Source: CAZFQG01 sp964520785 (GTDB taxonomy: Bacteria > Planctomycetota > Planctomycetia > Pirellulales > Thermoguttaceae). From it: a DNA stretch of 64,000 bases. The translations under genes and the position numbers were made by a program. Below the pieces are notes generated by a model. The model ran no database searches and was not told the origin of the DNA. It saw nothing but the letters and a program-made list of their open reading frames with translations. Shown piece after piece: positions 33,454-45,191 of this stretch (position 1 is the first letter of the stretch; each line of letters begins with the position of its first letter). The stretch is taken from NCBI GenBank assembly GCA_964520785.1, contig CAZFQG010000007.1, forward strand, positions 1 to 64,000, in the 5' to 3' direction.

Positions 33454-33552
33454 ACCAAGCGTTAATCTATCCCTGGTGATAAGGCCGGTCAATGCCCTTA
33501 ATCCCCTCCATGGAAGGGGCTTAGACATTGCCGGCCGTCTACCTCGCTTGGT
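33454..33552. repeat. Nested inverted repeat between hen1 and carB
   Basis: Three concentric stems: ACCAAGCG (33454-33461) with CGCTTGGT (33545-33552); GGCCGG-t-CAATG (33483-33494) with CATTGCCGGCC (33526-33536); and CCCCT (33503-33507) with AGGGG (33515-33519). The outer right arm ends on the carB -35 box. It could be a structured RNA, a small mobile element remnant, or an operator. Confidence 0.6.
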
Positions 33553-33580
33553 TGCCGGTTTCCTCATGTCGTGTTAGAAT
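33552..33580 (+). promoter_or_regulatory. carB promoter
   Basis: TTGCCG (33552-33557), 17-nt spacer, TAGAAT (33575-33580), leaving a leader of about 65 nt before the carB start. Confidence 0.65.
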
Positions 33581-33652
33581 GGAGCAATTTTATACGCCTC
33601 GCTGCCCAAACGTGGCGGAAGGCGAGTAATTTCTCCAAAGAGGTGTACATCG

Positions 33653-36919
<3,267 letters not shown>

Positions 36920-37074
36920 GGGCATATTGGGGGGGAATCTCGACCATCCGTTTTGCGTACTTCCTGCCATTGTCACAGTTCTCACGGAAAAAAAGTGAAC
37001 ATTGAGTGCGTTTGTTTATTAAGGGAATTGGCGCTCTCGACAAAAACTTCCTCCTGGAGAGTGTCCGTGTTCGG

Positions 37075-37102
37075 TTGCGGTCCGGTCTGATTGGCTTATA
37101 AT
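37075..37102 (+). promoter_or_regulatory. Promoter before the HEAT-repeat gene
   Basis: TTGCGG (37075-37080), 16-nt spacer, TATAAT (37097-37102), the only perfect -10 box with a matched -35 that I found. It starts transcription about 35 nt before the ATG at 37144 and may also serve pdxJ. Confidence 0.65.
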
Positions 37103-37143
37103 GCGGCCACGCTGGCAATTTGGTCTTCGACGGAGGCAAGGCG

Positions 37144-37881
37144 ATGGCGGAAGGAAACACGGAGTTATGGGTTCGACAACTGTACGACCCTTCGACACGG
37201 CGTACGGCACGGCGGAACCTGATTGCCGTGGGAGCGGTGCAGCCACTTTTGGGCTGTTTAGATTCCCCTAATGAGTCGGTTGTTTGGTCAGCGGTTGAAT
37301 CGTTGGGAGAACTCCGCTCGAAAGAGGCAATCGAACCGCTCATCGGCTTGCTCGAGCGCGGCGTGTTGATTCTCGACGTGTGCGAAGCGTTGACGCGTAT
37401 CACCGGCAAGGATTTCGGCGCCGACGTTTCGCGGTGGAAGAAGGCTTTGGGGGAACCCGGCAAGCTGACCGAGGGCCTCGACATCGTCGATTGCGTTCGT
37501 AAGACCTCGGAGCTGCTCGGCGTCCATCCGACCGGGTCCGGAGAGACGTACATCTTTAAGCTGTCCGTTCCCGGCGACCGCTTTCAGAAGGTGGCCGTGT
37601 TTTTTGGAAAGGCGGACTCCGACGGGGAGGAGTTGGTCGTCATCTACAGCGAGTGCGGCCCGGCGAACCCGAAGTACTACGAGGCTCTGCTGCGGAAGAA
37701 TATGACGATTCCGGCCGGGGCCTTCGCGATCCGCGACGTGGGAGGCCAACCCCAGATCGTGATGGTCGAGACGATGCTGGCCGCGTCCGTAACGCCTAGC
37801 ACCTTGGCCAAGCGGATCGAGAACATCGCGTCGAGGGCCGATTCAGTCGAAAAAAGCCTGACCAACGAAGATCGGCGGTGA
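37144..37881 (+). CDS. HEAT-repeat protein with YbjN/chaperone-like C-terminal domain
   Basis: 245 residues. The N-terminal about 100 residues carry HEAT-like repeats (AVQPLLGCLDSPNESVVWSAVESLGELR, then EAIEPLIGLLERGVL). From about residue 115 is a compact alpha/beta domain (LLGVHPTGSGETYIFKLSVPGDRFQKVAVFF and LVVIYSECGPANPKYYEALLRKN) that resembles YbjN or type III secretion chaperone folds; this is a weak fold-level impression. ATG 37144 has GGAGG at 37132-37136. No enzymatic motif; probably a protein-binding or adaptor protein. Confidence 0.65.
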   Translation: MAEGNTELWVRQLYDPSTRRTARRNLIAVGAVQPLLGCLDSPNESVVWSAVESLGELRSKEAIEPLIGLLERGVLILDVCEALTRITGKDFGADVSRWKKALGEPGKLTEGLDIVDCVRKTSELLGVHPTGSGETYIFKLSVPGDRFQKVAVFFGKADSDGEELVVIYSECGPANPKYYEALLRKNMTIPAGAFAIRDVGGQPQIVMVETMLAASVTPSTLAKRIENIASRADSVEKSLTNEDRR

Positions 37882-37932
37882 CCGTTCGTTGGGGAAATGA
37901 AGAAGAACAAAGACTTAAGAGATCCATTATCC

Positions 37933-38646
37933 ATGTGTGAACTTGGCGTTAATATCGATCACGTGGCGACCGTCCGCGAGGCGCGTAAGACGAACGAGCC
38001 GGACCCGGTTTGGGCGGCCGTGTTGGCGGAACTCGGCGGAGCCGACGGAATCACGCTGCATCTCCGCGAAGACCGGCGGCACATCCAGGACCGCGATCTG
38101 GAGATCATGCGGCAAACGGTCGCGGTTAAACTTAATCTCGAGATGGCTTGCGAGGACGAGGTAATTGAAATCGCGCGGGGGCTCAGGCCCGACCAGGCAA
38201 CCCTCGTCCCTGAAAAACGTGAGGAAATCACCACTGAAGGCGGATTGGACGTCGTGACCCACAAGTCGCGCGTCGGAGAGACCGTCAAGCGGCTGCAAGA
38301 CGCCGGGATCGTCGTGAGCCTATTCCTCGACCCGGAAATCGCCCAGATCGAAGCGGCCGCCGAACTCGGCGCCGAGGCGGTCGAACTGCATACCGGGCAG
38401 TATGCCAATGCCCGAGGGGGGGCCGAACAGGCGGCCGAATTGGACATCCTCAGGGGGGCCGGCGTCGCCATCCGCGACGCGGGAATGGTCCTTCACGCCG
38501 GACACGGTCTTACCTACCGGAACGTGAAACCGGTCGCCGCCATCACCGGAATGCACGAACTCAACATCGGTCACAGTATCATTGCCCGGGCCATCATGGT
38601 CGGCCTGGAACGGGCCGTCCGCGAAATGAAGTCCCTGATTTCTTAG
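37933..38646 (+). CDS. pdxJ: Pyridoxine 5'-phosphate synthase
   Basis: Condenses 1-deoxy-xylulose 5-phosphate with 3-amino-2-oxopropyl phosphate to pyridoxine phosphate, the ring-closing step of vitamin B6 synthesis. A TIM barrel with ELGVNIDHVATVREAR, GITLHLREDRRHIQDRD, the segment TEGGLDV, HTGQYAN and AGHGLTYRN. ATG 37933 fits the family start; the in-frame ATG at 37897 would add 12 residues and has only a GGGG too close to it. 237 residues, normal. pdxA is not nearby. Confidence 0.95.
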   Translation: MCELGVNIDHVATVREARKTNEPDPVWAAVLAELGGADGITLHLREDRRHIQDRDLEIMRQTVAVKLNLEMACEDEVIEIARGLRPDQATLVPEKREEITTEGGLDVVTHKSRVGETVKRLQDAGIVVSLFLDPEIAQIEAAAELGAEAVELHTGQYANARGGAEQAAELDILRGAGVAIRDAGMVLHAGHGLTYRNVKPVAAITGMHELNIGHSIIARAIMVGLERAVREMKSLIS

Positions 38647-38759
38647 CGAGTAACCAACCGTTCCATCGAGGAGGCCTCGCCGGGCGGCGGGGTCTGTCCC
38701 AGTCCCAATCCGAAGGGTTCGCCTTGCGGCGGAGCCCATTAGCATCCTCAAAGGGAGAT

Positions 38760-38780
38760 GTCCCGCCCTTCGCGCGGGAC
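38760..38780 (+). other. Hairpin upstream of dapA
   Basis: GTCCCGC (38760-38766) pairs with GCGGGAC (38774-38780), seven perfect pairs, 12 nt before the dapA start codon. It could reduce access to the ribosome binding region. No T-run, so not a terminator. Confidence 0.4.
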
Positions 38781-38791
38781 CTACTGGAATC

Positions 38792-39676
38792 ATGACACGA
38801 TCCGAAGAATATGCCGGCGTTTCCGTTGCCCTGATTACCCCGTTCCGCGATGACGCGGTCGATTTGGACGCGCTGGGAGCCCAGGTGGAATTCCAGGTCG
38901 ATGCCGGCGTGACGTGCGTCTGTCCGGTCGGGACGACGGGCGAATCGCCCACCCTGTCGCACGAAGAGCACGAAGCGGTGATCAAAGCCGTGGTCGAAGC
39001 GGCCGCCGGGCGCGTGAAGGTCATGGCCGGAACCGGTTCCAACAGCACGAAGGAGGCCCTCCGGCTGACCCGATGGGCCCAGAAGGCGGGCGCGGACGCG
39101 GCGCTCGTGGTAGCCCCGTACTACAATAAGCCGACCCAGGAGGGGTTTTACCAGCACTACAAGGCGCTCGCCGCAGCGGTCGACATTCCGATCTGCGTCT
39201 ACAACATCCCCGGACGCAGCGCGAAGAACATTGAACCGGAAACGATCTGCCGCCTCGCGGAAATCGAGAACATTACCATGGTCAAGGAGGCGACCGGTTC
39301 GATGGACCAGGCGTCTCGCATCCTTGCCGGCGCCGACGTCACACTGTTGAGCGGCGACGACAGCCTGACACTGCCGCTTCTGTCCATCGGCGGCCGCGGA
39401 GTCATCAGCGTCGTGGGAAACATATTGCCGAAGGATATGATCGCCATGGTCGACGCCTTTCGCGCCGGCGACACGGCGAAGGCGACGGAATTCCACTACA
39501 AGCTCTTCCCCCTTTGCAGGGACATGCTTTCGCTGGCGACCAACCCCATTCCGATCAAGGCGGCGATGAAGCTCCTCGGCCGAGATACGGGCGAACTGCG
39601 TCTCCCCATGACCCCCTTGACCCCCGAGCAGGAGGCCGTGCTCCGCAAAACCCTCGAGGTGTATGGAGCGTTGTAG
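38792..39676 (+). CDS. dapA: 4-hydroxy-tetrahydrodipicolinate synthase
   Basis: Condenses pyruvate with aspartate semialdehyde on the lysine/diaminopimelate pathway. TIM-barrel aldolase with VCPVGTTGESPTLSHEEH, PYYNKPTQEGFYQH, the tyrosine motif VYNIPGRSA and the Schiff-base lysine in MVKEATGSMDQA. 294 residues, normal. The presence of diaminopimelate synthesis agrees with peptidoglycan in planctomycetes. The N-acetylneuraminate lyase family is similar, but the GTTGE and PGRSA motifs favour DapA. Confidence 0.92.
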   Translation: MTRSEEYAGVSVALITPFRDDAVDLDALGAQVEFQVDAGVTCVCPVGTTGESPTLSHEEHEAVIKAVVEAAAGRVKVMAGTGSNSTKEALRLTRWAQKAGADAALVVAPYYNKPTQEGFYQHYKALAAAVDIPICVYNIPGRSAKNIEPETICRLAEIENITMVKEATGSMDQASRILAGADVTLLSGDDSLTLPLLSIGGRGVISVVGNILPKDMIAMVDAFRAGDTAKATEFHYKLFPLCRDMLSLATNPIPIKAAMKLLGRDTGELRLPMTPLTPEQEAVLRKTLEVYGAL

Positions 39677-39991
39677 TTCCTGGTCCGAGGCACCGAATGC
39701 GTGCTCGGCAACCAGGTTCACGAATCGCAGGATTGGTTTGCGCGGTTCGTGGTCGCCGAAAAACGCTCGCTGGCAATCTGGGAGGTCTACGGGATATGCG
39801 TAATCCCCAAACGGCGTGGGTTGACTTTGGGTTCGGAGTCCTTCGCCGGCTCCTCCGAGACAAGTGTTCGATCGAATCGCAACCCTTGATGGGCAACAGG
39901 GGGTCGGACGCGGTATAATTGTATTCCGAGTCCGCCAATCTGGGGAAATTAACACAATAATCCCCGAGTGTTTTGTTACGGGAGAGCGATC
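39677..39991. other. Intergenic region before the aldo/keto reductase gene
   Basis: 315 bp. A perfect TATAAT lies at 39914-39919, but no matching -35 box is found 16-18 nt upstream. Otherwise I see no ORF, RNA or repeat. Confidence 0.4.
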
Positions 39992-41014
39992 ATGCGATGC
40001 GATACGAGTCATTTCTCACTGGAGAGACGCGATTTTCTGAAGGCCGCCATGGCCTCGCTGGCGGCGACCGGGTTTGGGGCCGAGGCGCTGGCGATGCAGC
40101 GCGACGGGGCCAGCGGCATTGCGACGCGAAAACTGGGGCGGCATGACGAACGGATTTCCATCGTCGGTCTCGGCGGGTACCACATCCGGCTCCTGGACGA
40201 CGCGGACGCGATCCGCGTCATGCACGAGGCAATCGACGAGGGGATGACCTTTTTCGACAACGCCTGGGATTATCATGGCGGGGGGAGTGAGGAGATCATG
40301 GGCAAGGCCCTGGCGGACGAAGGCCGCCGCGACAAGGTCTTCTTGATGACCAAGGTTTGTGACCGCGATTACGAGGGGGCGAAGAAACATTTGGAAGACA
40401 GCCTTCGTCGCCTGAAGACCGACCGGATCGACCTGTGGCAGTTCCACGAAATCAACTGGGCCGTCGACGCCGATTGGCTCTTCGACCAAGGGGGCGTGAA
40501 GGCCGCGATCGAGGCGCGCAAGGAGGGCAAGGTCCGTTACATCGGCTTCACCGGTCACCGCGCTCCGATGCACCTCCTGCGGACGATCGACCGGCCGTTT
40601 GCCTGGGACGCCGTCCAAATGCCGATCAACCTGTTCGATGCCCACTACCGGAGCTTTCAGGAAGAGGTGCTACCGGTCTGCCGGGAAAAACAAATCGCCC
40701 CCATCGGCATGAAGGGCCTTGCCGGAGGCCGGTTGCCGAAAGAGATCGGCGTTCCGGCCGAACTTTGCCGCCGCTTCGCCCTTTCCCTTCCGATTACCTC
40801 CCTCATCTGCGGCATCCAATCCCGCGAGAATCTGCTGCAGGACCTGGCCATGGCACGGAGCTTCAAGCCGGTGGACGAGCAGGAGATGGAGCGGCTCATC
40901 GCCAAGGCGGAGGCAGGGGGCCGCGACGGCAAACTCGAACCGTGGAAGACGACCGACTACGGCGGACAGCACCACCGCGACCAGCACAAGGACGTGGACC
41001 GCGGAGAATCATAA
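39992..41014 (+). CDS. Tat-exported aldo/keto reductase
   Basis: NAD(P)H-dependent oxidoreductase of the aldo/keto reductase superfamily. A twin-arginine signal (LERRDFLKAAMASLAATGFG, about residues 10-28) directs the folded protein across the membrane. The core shows RKLGRHDERISIVGLGG, the catalytic aspartate and tyrosine in FFDNAWDYHGGGSEEIMGKAL, lysine in VFLMTKVCDRD and histidine in LWQFHEINW. ATG 39992 is set by GGAGAG at 39981-39986. A sugar or small carbonyl compound in the periplasm is the likely substrate. Followed after 47 nt by another Tat oxidoreductase. Confidence 0.88.
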   Translation: MRCDTSHFSLERRDFLKAAMASLAATGFGAEALAMQRDGASGIATRKLGRHDERISIVGLGGYHIRLLDDADAIRVMHEAIDEGMTFFDNAWDYHGGGSEEIMGKALADEGRRDKVFLMTKVCDRDYEGAKKHLEDSLRRLKTDRIDLWQFHEINWAVDADWLFDQGGVKAAIEARKEGKVRYIGFTGHRAPMHLLRTIDRPFAWDAVQMPINLFDAHYRSFQEEVLPVCREKQIAPIGMKGLAGGRLPKEIGVPAELCRRFALSLPITSLICGIQSRENLLQDLAMARSFKPVDEQEMERLIAKAEAGGRDGKLEPWKTTDYGGQHHRDQHKDVDRGES

Positions 41015-41061
41015 AAACCACCCGTCCTACATACATCAGTCCATACCCTTGAAAGCCTGCC

Positions 41062-42348
41062 ATGAATCCATCCAGAAGAGCCTTTCTCGCATCCACCACC
41101 GCCGCGGCCGTCGTCGCGCCGCACGTCTTCGCCGAAGAAGAGAAGAAGCACCCCAAGCCGTTGCGGTTCGGCGTGATCGGGGTTGGGAGCCGCGGGACCT
41201 CGCTGCTGCGGCAACTGCTTCGCCTCGAGGGGATCGAAATCCCGGTGATCTGCGACATCAACGAAGACCACTACGGCCGGGCCGCGCGGGTCGTTGAAAA
41301 GGAACGGGGAAATACCCCGGAGGGATTTTGCAAGGGAGACTACGACTACCGCCGGATGCTCGCGAGGGACGATTTCGACGCCGTCCTGATCGCCACCCCC
41401 ATGAGCTGGCACGCCGAAATGGCCGTCGACTCGATGAACGCCGGGAAACATGTCGCCTCGGAGGTGCCGGGTGCCGACAGGCTCGAGGATTGCTGGGCGC
41501 TGGTCGATACCAAGGAGAAGACCGGCAAGAAGTATATGCTCCTGGAAAACGTCCATTACATGGACCTCTACCTGGCGATCTACAACATGGTCCACCAGGG
41601 GATCCTCGGGAAATGTTACTACGCGGAATGTTCCTACATCCACGACTGCAATTCCCTGAAATTCAACAGCAGGGGAGAACTCACCTGGCGTGGAGAGATG
41701 ACCCGCGACTTCTACGGAAATCGTTATCCCACGCACTCCCTGGGACCGGTGGCGAAGTGGATGGACGTCAATCGGGGGGACCTCATGGTATCCCTCACCA
41801 GCGCGACGAGTGAGGCGCTGGCGCCCCACGCCTATGCCGTGCGGAAATTCGGCGCCGAGAGCGAACAAGCGAAAATCGCGTTCAAGGGGGGCGGCCACTG
41901 CGTCACGTTGATCAAGACCGCCCAAGACCGGCTGATTACCGTCTACTACGACATCAGCTCGTGCCGGCCCCTCTCGAATTTCTATCTGATCCAAGGAACC
42001 GAGGGAGTGTTCGACTCGCGTCAGGGAATCTACGTCGACGGGAAGAGCCCCTCGCATCAATGGGAGCCGGTGACGGCGTACCTCGAACGGCATCGGCATC
42101 AACTTTGGAAGGCGGAAGGAGACCGGGCCGCCACCGCCGGACACGGAGGGGGTGATTTTCTCCAGCTATTCGAATTCGTCCGAGCGATTCACGAAGACCG
42201 CGAGCCCCAAGTCGACGTCTACGACAGCGCCGCCTGGAGCAGCATCATCCCCCTCTCCAAAGCCTCCATCGACGCCGGAGCGAGCAGCGTGGAAGTTCCT
42301 GACTTCACCCGGGGGAAATGGAAGACCCGCGCGCCGGGCGAGGCATAG
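41062..42348 (+). CDS. Tat-exported Gfo/Idh/MocA-family oxidoreductase
   Basis: 428 residues. A twin-arginine signal (SRRAFLASTTAAAVVAPHV, about residues 4-22) is followed by a Rossmann NAD(P)-binding domain (RFGVIGVGSRGTSLLRQLLR) and the family segment EVPGADRLEDCWALVDTKEK; the conserved KYMLLENVHYMDLY follows. The C-terminal alpha/beta domain completes the fold. Such enzymes are numerous in planctomycetes and act on sugars or sugar acids released from polysaccharides. Probably co-transcribed with the aldo/keto reductase. Confidence 0.9.
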   Translation: MNPSRRAFLASTTAAAVVAPHVFAEEEKKHPKPLRFGVIGVGSRGTSLLRQLLRLEGIEIPVICDINEDHYGRAARVVEKERGNTPEGFCKGDYDYRRMLARDDFDAVLIATPMSWHAEMAVDSMNAGKHVASEVPGADRLEDCWALVDTKEKTGKKYMLLENVHYMDLYLAIYNMVHQGILGKCYYAECSYIHDCNSLKFNSRGELTWRGEMTRDFYGNRYPTHSLGPVAKWMDVNRGDLMVSLTSATSEALAPHAYAVRKFGAESEQAKIAFKGGGHCVTLIKTAQDRLITVYYDISSCRPLSNFYLIQGTEGVFDSRQGIYVDGKSPSHQWEPVTAYLERHRHQLWKAEGDRAATAGHGGGDFLQLFEFVRAIHEDREPQVDVYDSAAWSSIIPLSKASIDAGASSVEVPDFTRGKWKTRAPGEA

Positions 42349-42481
42349 AACACATCCGGAAAGAGCTTTCGAGGTTCGAACGGGATCGCCGCGCGTCGCC
42401 GCGAATCGCCTTGAGAACGCGCCAATTCGGGCTGGCGCGATCGGTGAAGACCCGGCGGCCGGTTGCCTCGAAATCCACGAA

Positions 42482-42540
42482 GAAGGGGGCGGTCCGTGCT
42501 TTGCGCGGTGAACCGCGGCGAAAGCCGGACCGCCCCCTTC
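42482..42540. terminator. Long hairpin between convergent genes
   Basis: A perfect 15-bp stem: the arm at 42482-42496 (GAAGGGGGCGGTCCG) pairs with the arm at 42526-42540. The loop itself can extend the stem (GCTTTG/GAAAGC and CGCGGT/ACCGCG). It sits between genes that end at 42348 (+) and 42635 (-). Lacking a T-run, it is not a classic intrinsic terminator, but it could block readthrough from both sides. Confidence 0.55.
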
Positions 42541-42634
42541 GAAATCGGTTCTCGTGCTTCTTCCAATCTAATGCGTTCCGGCAATCCCTCGAACCGGCGC
42601 GGTTGACGCGACGCGAGGGAGTGCCGTTGGCGAC

Positions 42635-43600
42635 CTAGAAGCTCCCCTTGGGTTTCGCGGGCGCTTGCGGCTGGGCCGGCACCAGTTCCTGCATGCGACG
42701 TCGCATCTCCTCCATGTCCCGGTTCATTTCGCGGATGAACCGTTCCATCTCCTTGCGGATCTCGTCATGAGAAGGCATTGCGCCCGAGGCACCCATCTTG
42801 GGTCCGATGGTCAATACGTTACCGCCCCCTTGGAAGGGACCGCCCAGCATCGACTCGACCGTGCCTCGGAGGTCTTCCGGCAGCATATCGAGATCGTCCT
42901 CGGTCGTCTCGTATGTCTCGCCGTTTCTCTGGACCTTGATCTCGGCCGGTTGGTTGCCACGGCGGATGATGGTAACCGCGGTTCCCTCGTCCAGTTCGAA
43001 ACCGGTCTTCGCGCCACCCGGCAGGATCACCCCGGGGTGCAAAACGCGGAACCGCGGACCGAGCCGCCCACCCATTCCGCCGCCGAAAACATCGAGCCAT
43101 TCGCCCATCGGCCCGAGCCGTGGCGAGTTGTCTTCCTCGATATCGCGGATGACGACGGGCCGTTCACCCGGAGTGACCTCCAGTTCCAGCCGTTTACCGG
43201 CGCGGATCAGTTCCAAGGCGATCGGTTTACCCTCCGAAGCCGCGACGACATCCACGAGTGCCGGGACGGAGTCGAGCTTCGCGCCGCCCGCCTTCAGGAG
43301 GATGTCATGTCGCAGGATTTCCGCCTTCGCGGCGGGGCTCTCCGGTACGACCGATTCGACGTAAACCCCTTCTCCTTCCGGAAGCGCCAACTGCGTCGCC
43401 AACACCGGCGGGACCGGACGGCATTCAATGCCCAACCAGTAGGCGGGCGCTTCCACCGTATCGACGGTCGCCGCGTCGGCCGATTCGGCGTTTTTCGCCG
43501 CCGTCTCTTCCTGATTCCCCGGTTGGATGGCCGCCGCCACGGCGGCCGCAATACCAATCACGAGGACTAATCCACCGATCCGTACAATCCATCTCATCAT
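42635..43600 (-). CDS. Membrane-anchored PDZ-domain protein
   Basis: 321 residues. An N-terminal transmembrane helix (IVRIGGLVLVIGIAAAVAAAI) is followed by a PDZ domain at about residues 50-135 (YWLGIECRPV, GEGVYVESVVPESPAAKAEILRHDILLKAGG), as in DegP/DegS-type proteases, but there is no protease domain. The C-terminus is a charged, coiled-coil-like segment (EMERFIREMNRDMEEMRRRMQELV) and a proline-rich end. ATG 43600 follows GGGAGA; the upstream TTG at 43612 is unlikely. It follows the anti-sigma/sigma genes in the same direction and may be part of an envelope-stress group. Confidence 0.8.
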   Translation of the reverse strand: MMRWIVRIGGLVLVIGIAAAVAAAIQPGNQEETAAKNAESADAATVDTVEAPAYWLGIECRPVPPVLATQLALPEGEGVYVESVVPESPAAKAEILRHDILLKAGGAKLDSVPALVDVVAASEGKPIALELIRAGKRLELEVTPGERPVVIRDIEEDNSPRLGPMGEWLDVFGGGMGGRLGPRFRVLHPGVILPGGAKTGFELDEGTAVTIIRRGNQPAEIKVQRNGETYETTEDDLDMLPEDLRGTVESMLGGPFQGGGNVLTIGPKMGASGAMPSHDEIRKEMERFIREMNRDMEEMRRRMQELVPAQPQAPAKPKGSF

Positions 43601-43713
43601 TCGGTCTCCCAAAACTGACTCTACTCTGACTCTTCGTTCACACTATTTCACGTTTCCGCCCCGAATCTTCTTCTCCGTTGACGGCTTCGTTCGCCGGTTC
43701 TCTCCGGATTTCC

Positions 43714-44472
43714 TCACTGGAACCGGGGGGAATCCCGCTTGACGTCATAATCGTCGACCGGAACCACCATACTCCGTCCATCCTGCAGCGTTACCGGGAC
43801 GTAGTGCCGGGACCGCAGCAGGCGGTGTCCGGAATCTTCGAGCGACTTAACGAAGCGGAGGGGCGCGCCGCCGGAAAGACGGTCGACGTCGGCCCGGTCG
43901 AACCGGTCTCGCTCGACGGCCGGAAATTGAAACGCCGGCGCCTCGGCAAGTTCGGGAGAACCCACGTTGACGACCTGCCATGGTTCGGACGATTCCTGAA
44001 CGGCCGTCGCCGTCGGAAGCGGTTCCGGCGCCGGTTTCGGGTCTACGGTGGGTGTTGCGACGTGCGTCGCGACATCAACGGTCGGAGGCATCGCCGATGG
44101 GACGCCGTCGCCCCGCAGATACCAGACCCCGGCAAGCGCGACCAAAAAACTCGCGGCCATGGCGCCGACGACGCTCAGACGTCTCGGCCGGCGAGCCGGG
44201 TCAATCGGGTCGGGTTGGGAAGGGGTCGGTTTCGAAACCGGAGCCGGGGGAACCGCTTCCGCCAGTGCTTCGGCAAACGATTCGCGCAGGCACTGGGCCT
44301 CCAGGAAAGCCAGTGCGCAACGGCGCCATCCATGCGGCGCCGCCTCCAGACGAGTCAGCAACTCGCGTCGCTTCGATTCGTCCAGTTCACCGTCGACCAA
44401 CAAGTCCAATTCGGTCTCGTCGATCGGATTGTTGTCAAAATCTTCGTACGTGTGTTCGTCGCGTGCCTTCAT
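43714..44472 (-). CDS. Putative anti-sigma factor (single-pass membrane protein)
   Basis: 252 residues. The N-terminal about 90 residues look like an anti-sigma zinc-finger-type domain without the cysteines (ETELDLLVDGELDESKRRELLTRLE). One transmembrane helix follows at about 118-136 (VVGAMAASFLVALAGVWYL), then a proline/alanine-rich linker and an external domain. The start overlaps the sigma factor stop by 4 nt (ATGA), so the two are made together, the usual arrangement for a sigma factor and its inhibitor. Confidence 0.8.
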   Translation of the reverse strand: MKARDEHTYEDFDNNPIDETELDLLVDGELDESKRRELLTRLEAAPHGWRRCALAFLEAQCLRESFAEALAEAVPPAPVSKPTPSQPDPIDPARRPRRLSVVGAMAASFLVALAGVWYLRGDGVPSAMPPTVDVATHVATPTVDPKPAPEPLPTATAVQESSEPWQVVNVGSPELAEAPAFQFPAVERDRFDRADVDRLSGGAPLRFVKSLEDSGHRLLRSRHYVPVTLQDGRSMVVPVDDYDVKRDSPRFQ

Positions 44473-45047
44473 CGTTCCACCTCATCGGCCGAGAAAGCGG
44501 CCAATTCGTCTCGCAGCCGGGCCCGCGCCCGGTGGAGTCGTGCCTCGACGGCGCTCGTTGTCAGTCCCAGATGGGCCGCAATCCGCTTGTAACTCCAATC
44601 CTGCGTGTATTTCAGCATCAACAGCTCCGCGTCCCGCTTCGGCAAACGCTTGATCGCCGCTCGCACTTGAGCACGACGTTCTTCCACGAGAAGCCGGCCC
44701 AGGGGATCGCGCTCGCGATTGTCGGACTCCGCGGGCCGATTCCGCTCGGCGAACCGGTCCGTCAGTTTTCGTCGCCGACCCATCTTCCGCCGATACATCA
44801 GCGACTGCGTCACCGCTAAACGGTAAAGCCAAGGCGCCACCTTCGCGGGATCGTGGATCGGAGCCTGTTGCTTGACGGCCGCCAGGGACACCTCTTGCAT
44901 CACCTCGTCCACCGCGTGAACGTCACCGAGCCTCGCGTACACAACGGTCCTCAGCCAACGATCATTCTCGGTGAGGACCGACTTCCAGTCGATTACCGCC
45001 GTGGAGGGGGAATGTGCCTTTGGTTTGGGCTGAGTCATCGCCATCAT
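44469..45047 (-). CDS. ECF-type RNA polymerase sigma factor
   Basis: About 192 residues with sigma-70 region 2 (NDRWLRTVVYARLGDVHAVDEVMQEV, WLYRLAVTQSLMYRR) and region 4 helix-turn-helix (LPKRDAELLMLKYTQDWSYKRIAAHLGLTTSAVEARLHRARARL). It should direct polymerase to a small regulon, held inactive by the membrane protein encoded downstream. ATG 45047 is preferred to the GTG at 45053, without a clear ribosome binding site for either. Planctomycetes have many such ECF systems. Confidence 0.9.
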   Translation of the reverse strand: MMAMTQPKPKAHSPSTAVIDWKSVLTENDRWLRTVVYARLGDVHAVDEVMQEVSLAAVKQQAPIHDPAKVAPWLYRLAVTQSLMYRRKMGRRRKLTDRFAERNRPAESDNRERDPLGRLLVEERRAQVRAAIKRLPKRDAELLMLKYTQDWSYKRIAAHLGLTTSAVEARLHRARARLRDELAAFSADEVER

Positions 45048-45191
45048 GGCCACGAAAACTGTTGCCGTGGCGCCAGGAGTCTTGCGGAATTGTCCGAGGA
45101 AAACCAGGAGTGTCGCGCACTAATTGTACGGCGCCGCCGTACCGACCCTGCGAGGGGGTACGTGAACCTGGAAACAGCCGATGGGCTGCGT

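Noticed and set aside
42371..42396. GGTTCGAAC resembling a tRNA T-arm
   Set aside because: No matching stem, anticodon arm or acceptor stem around it.
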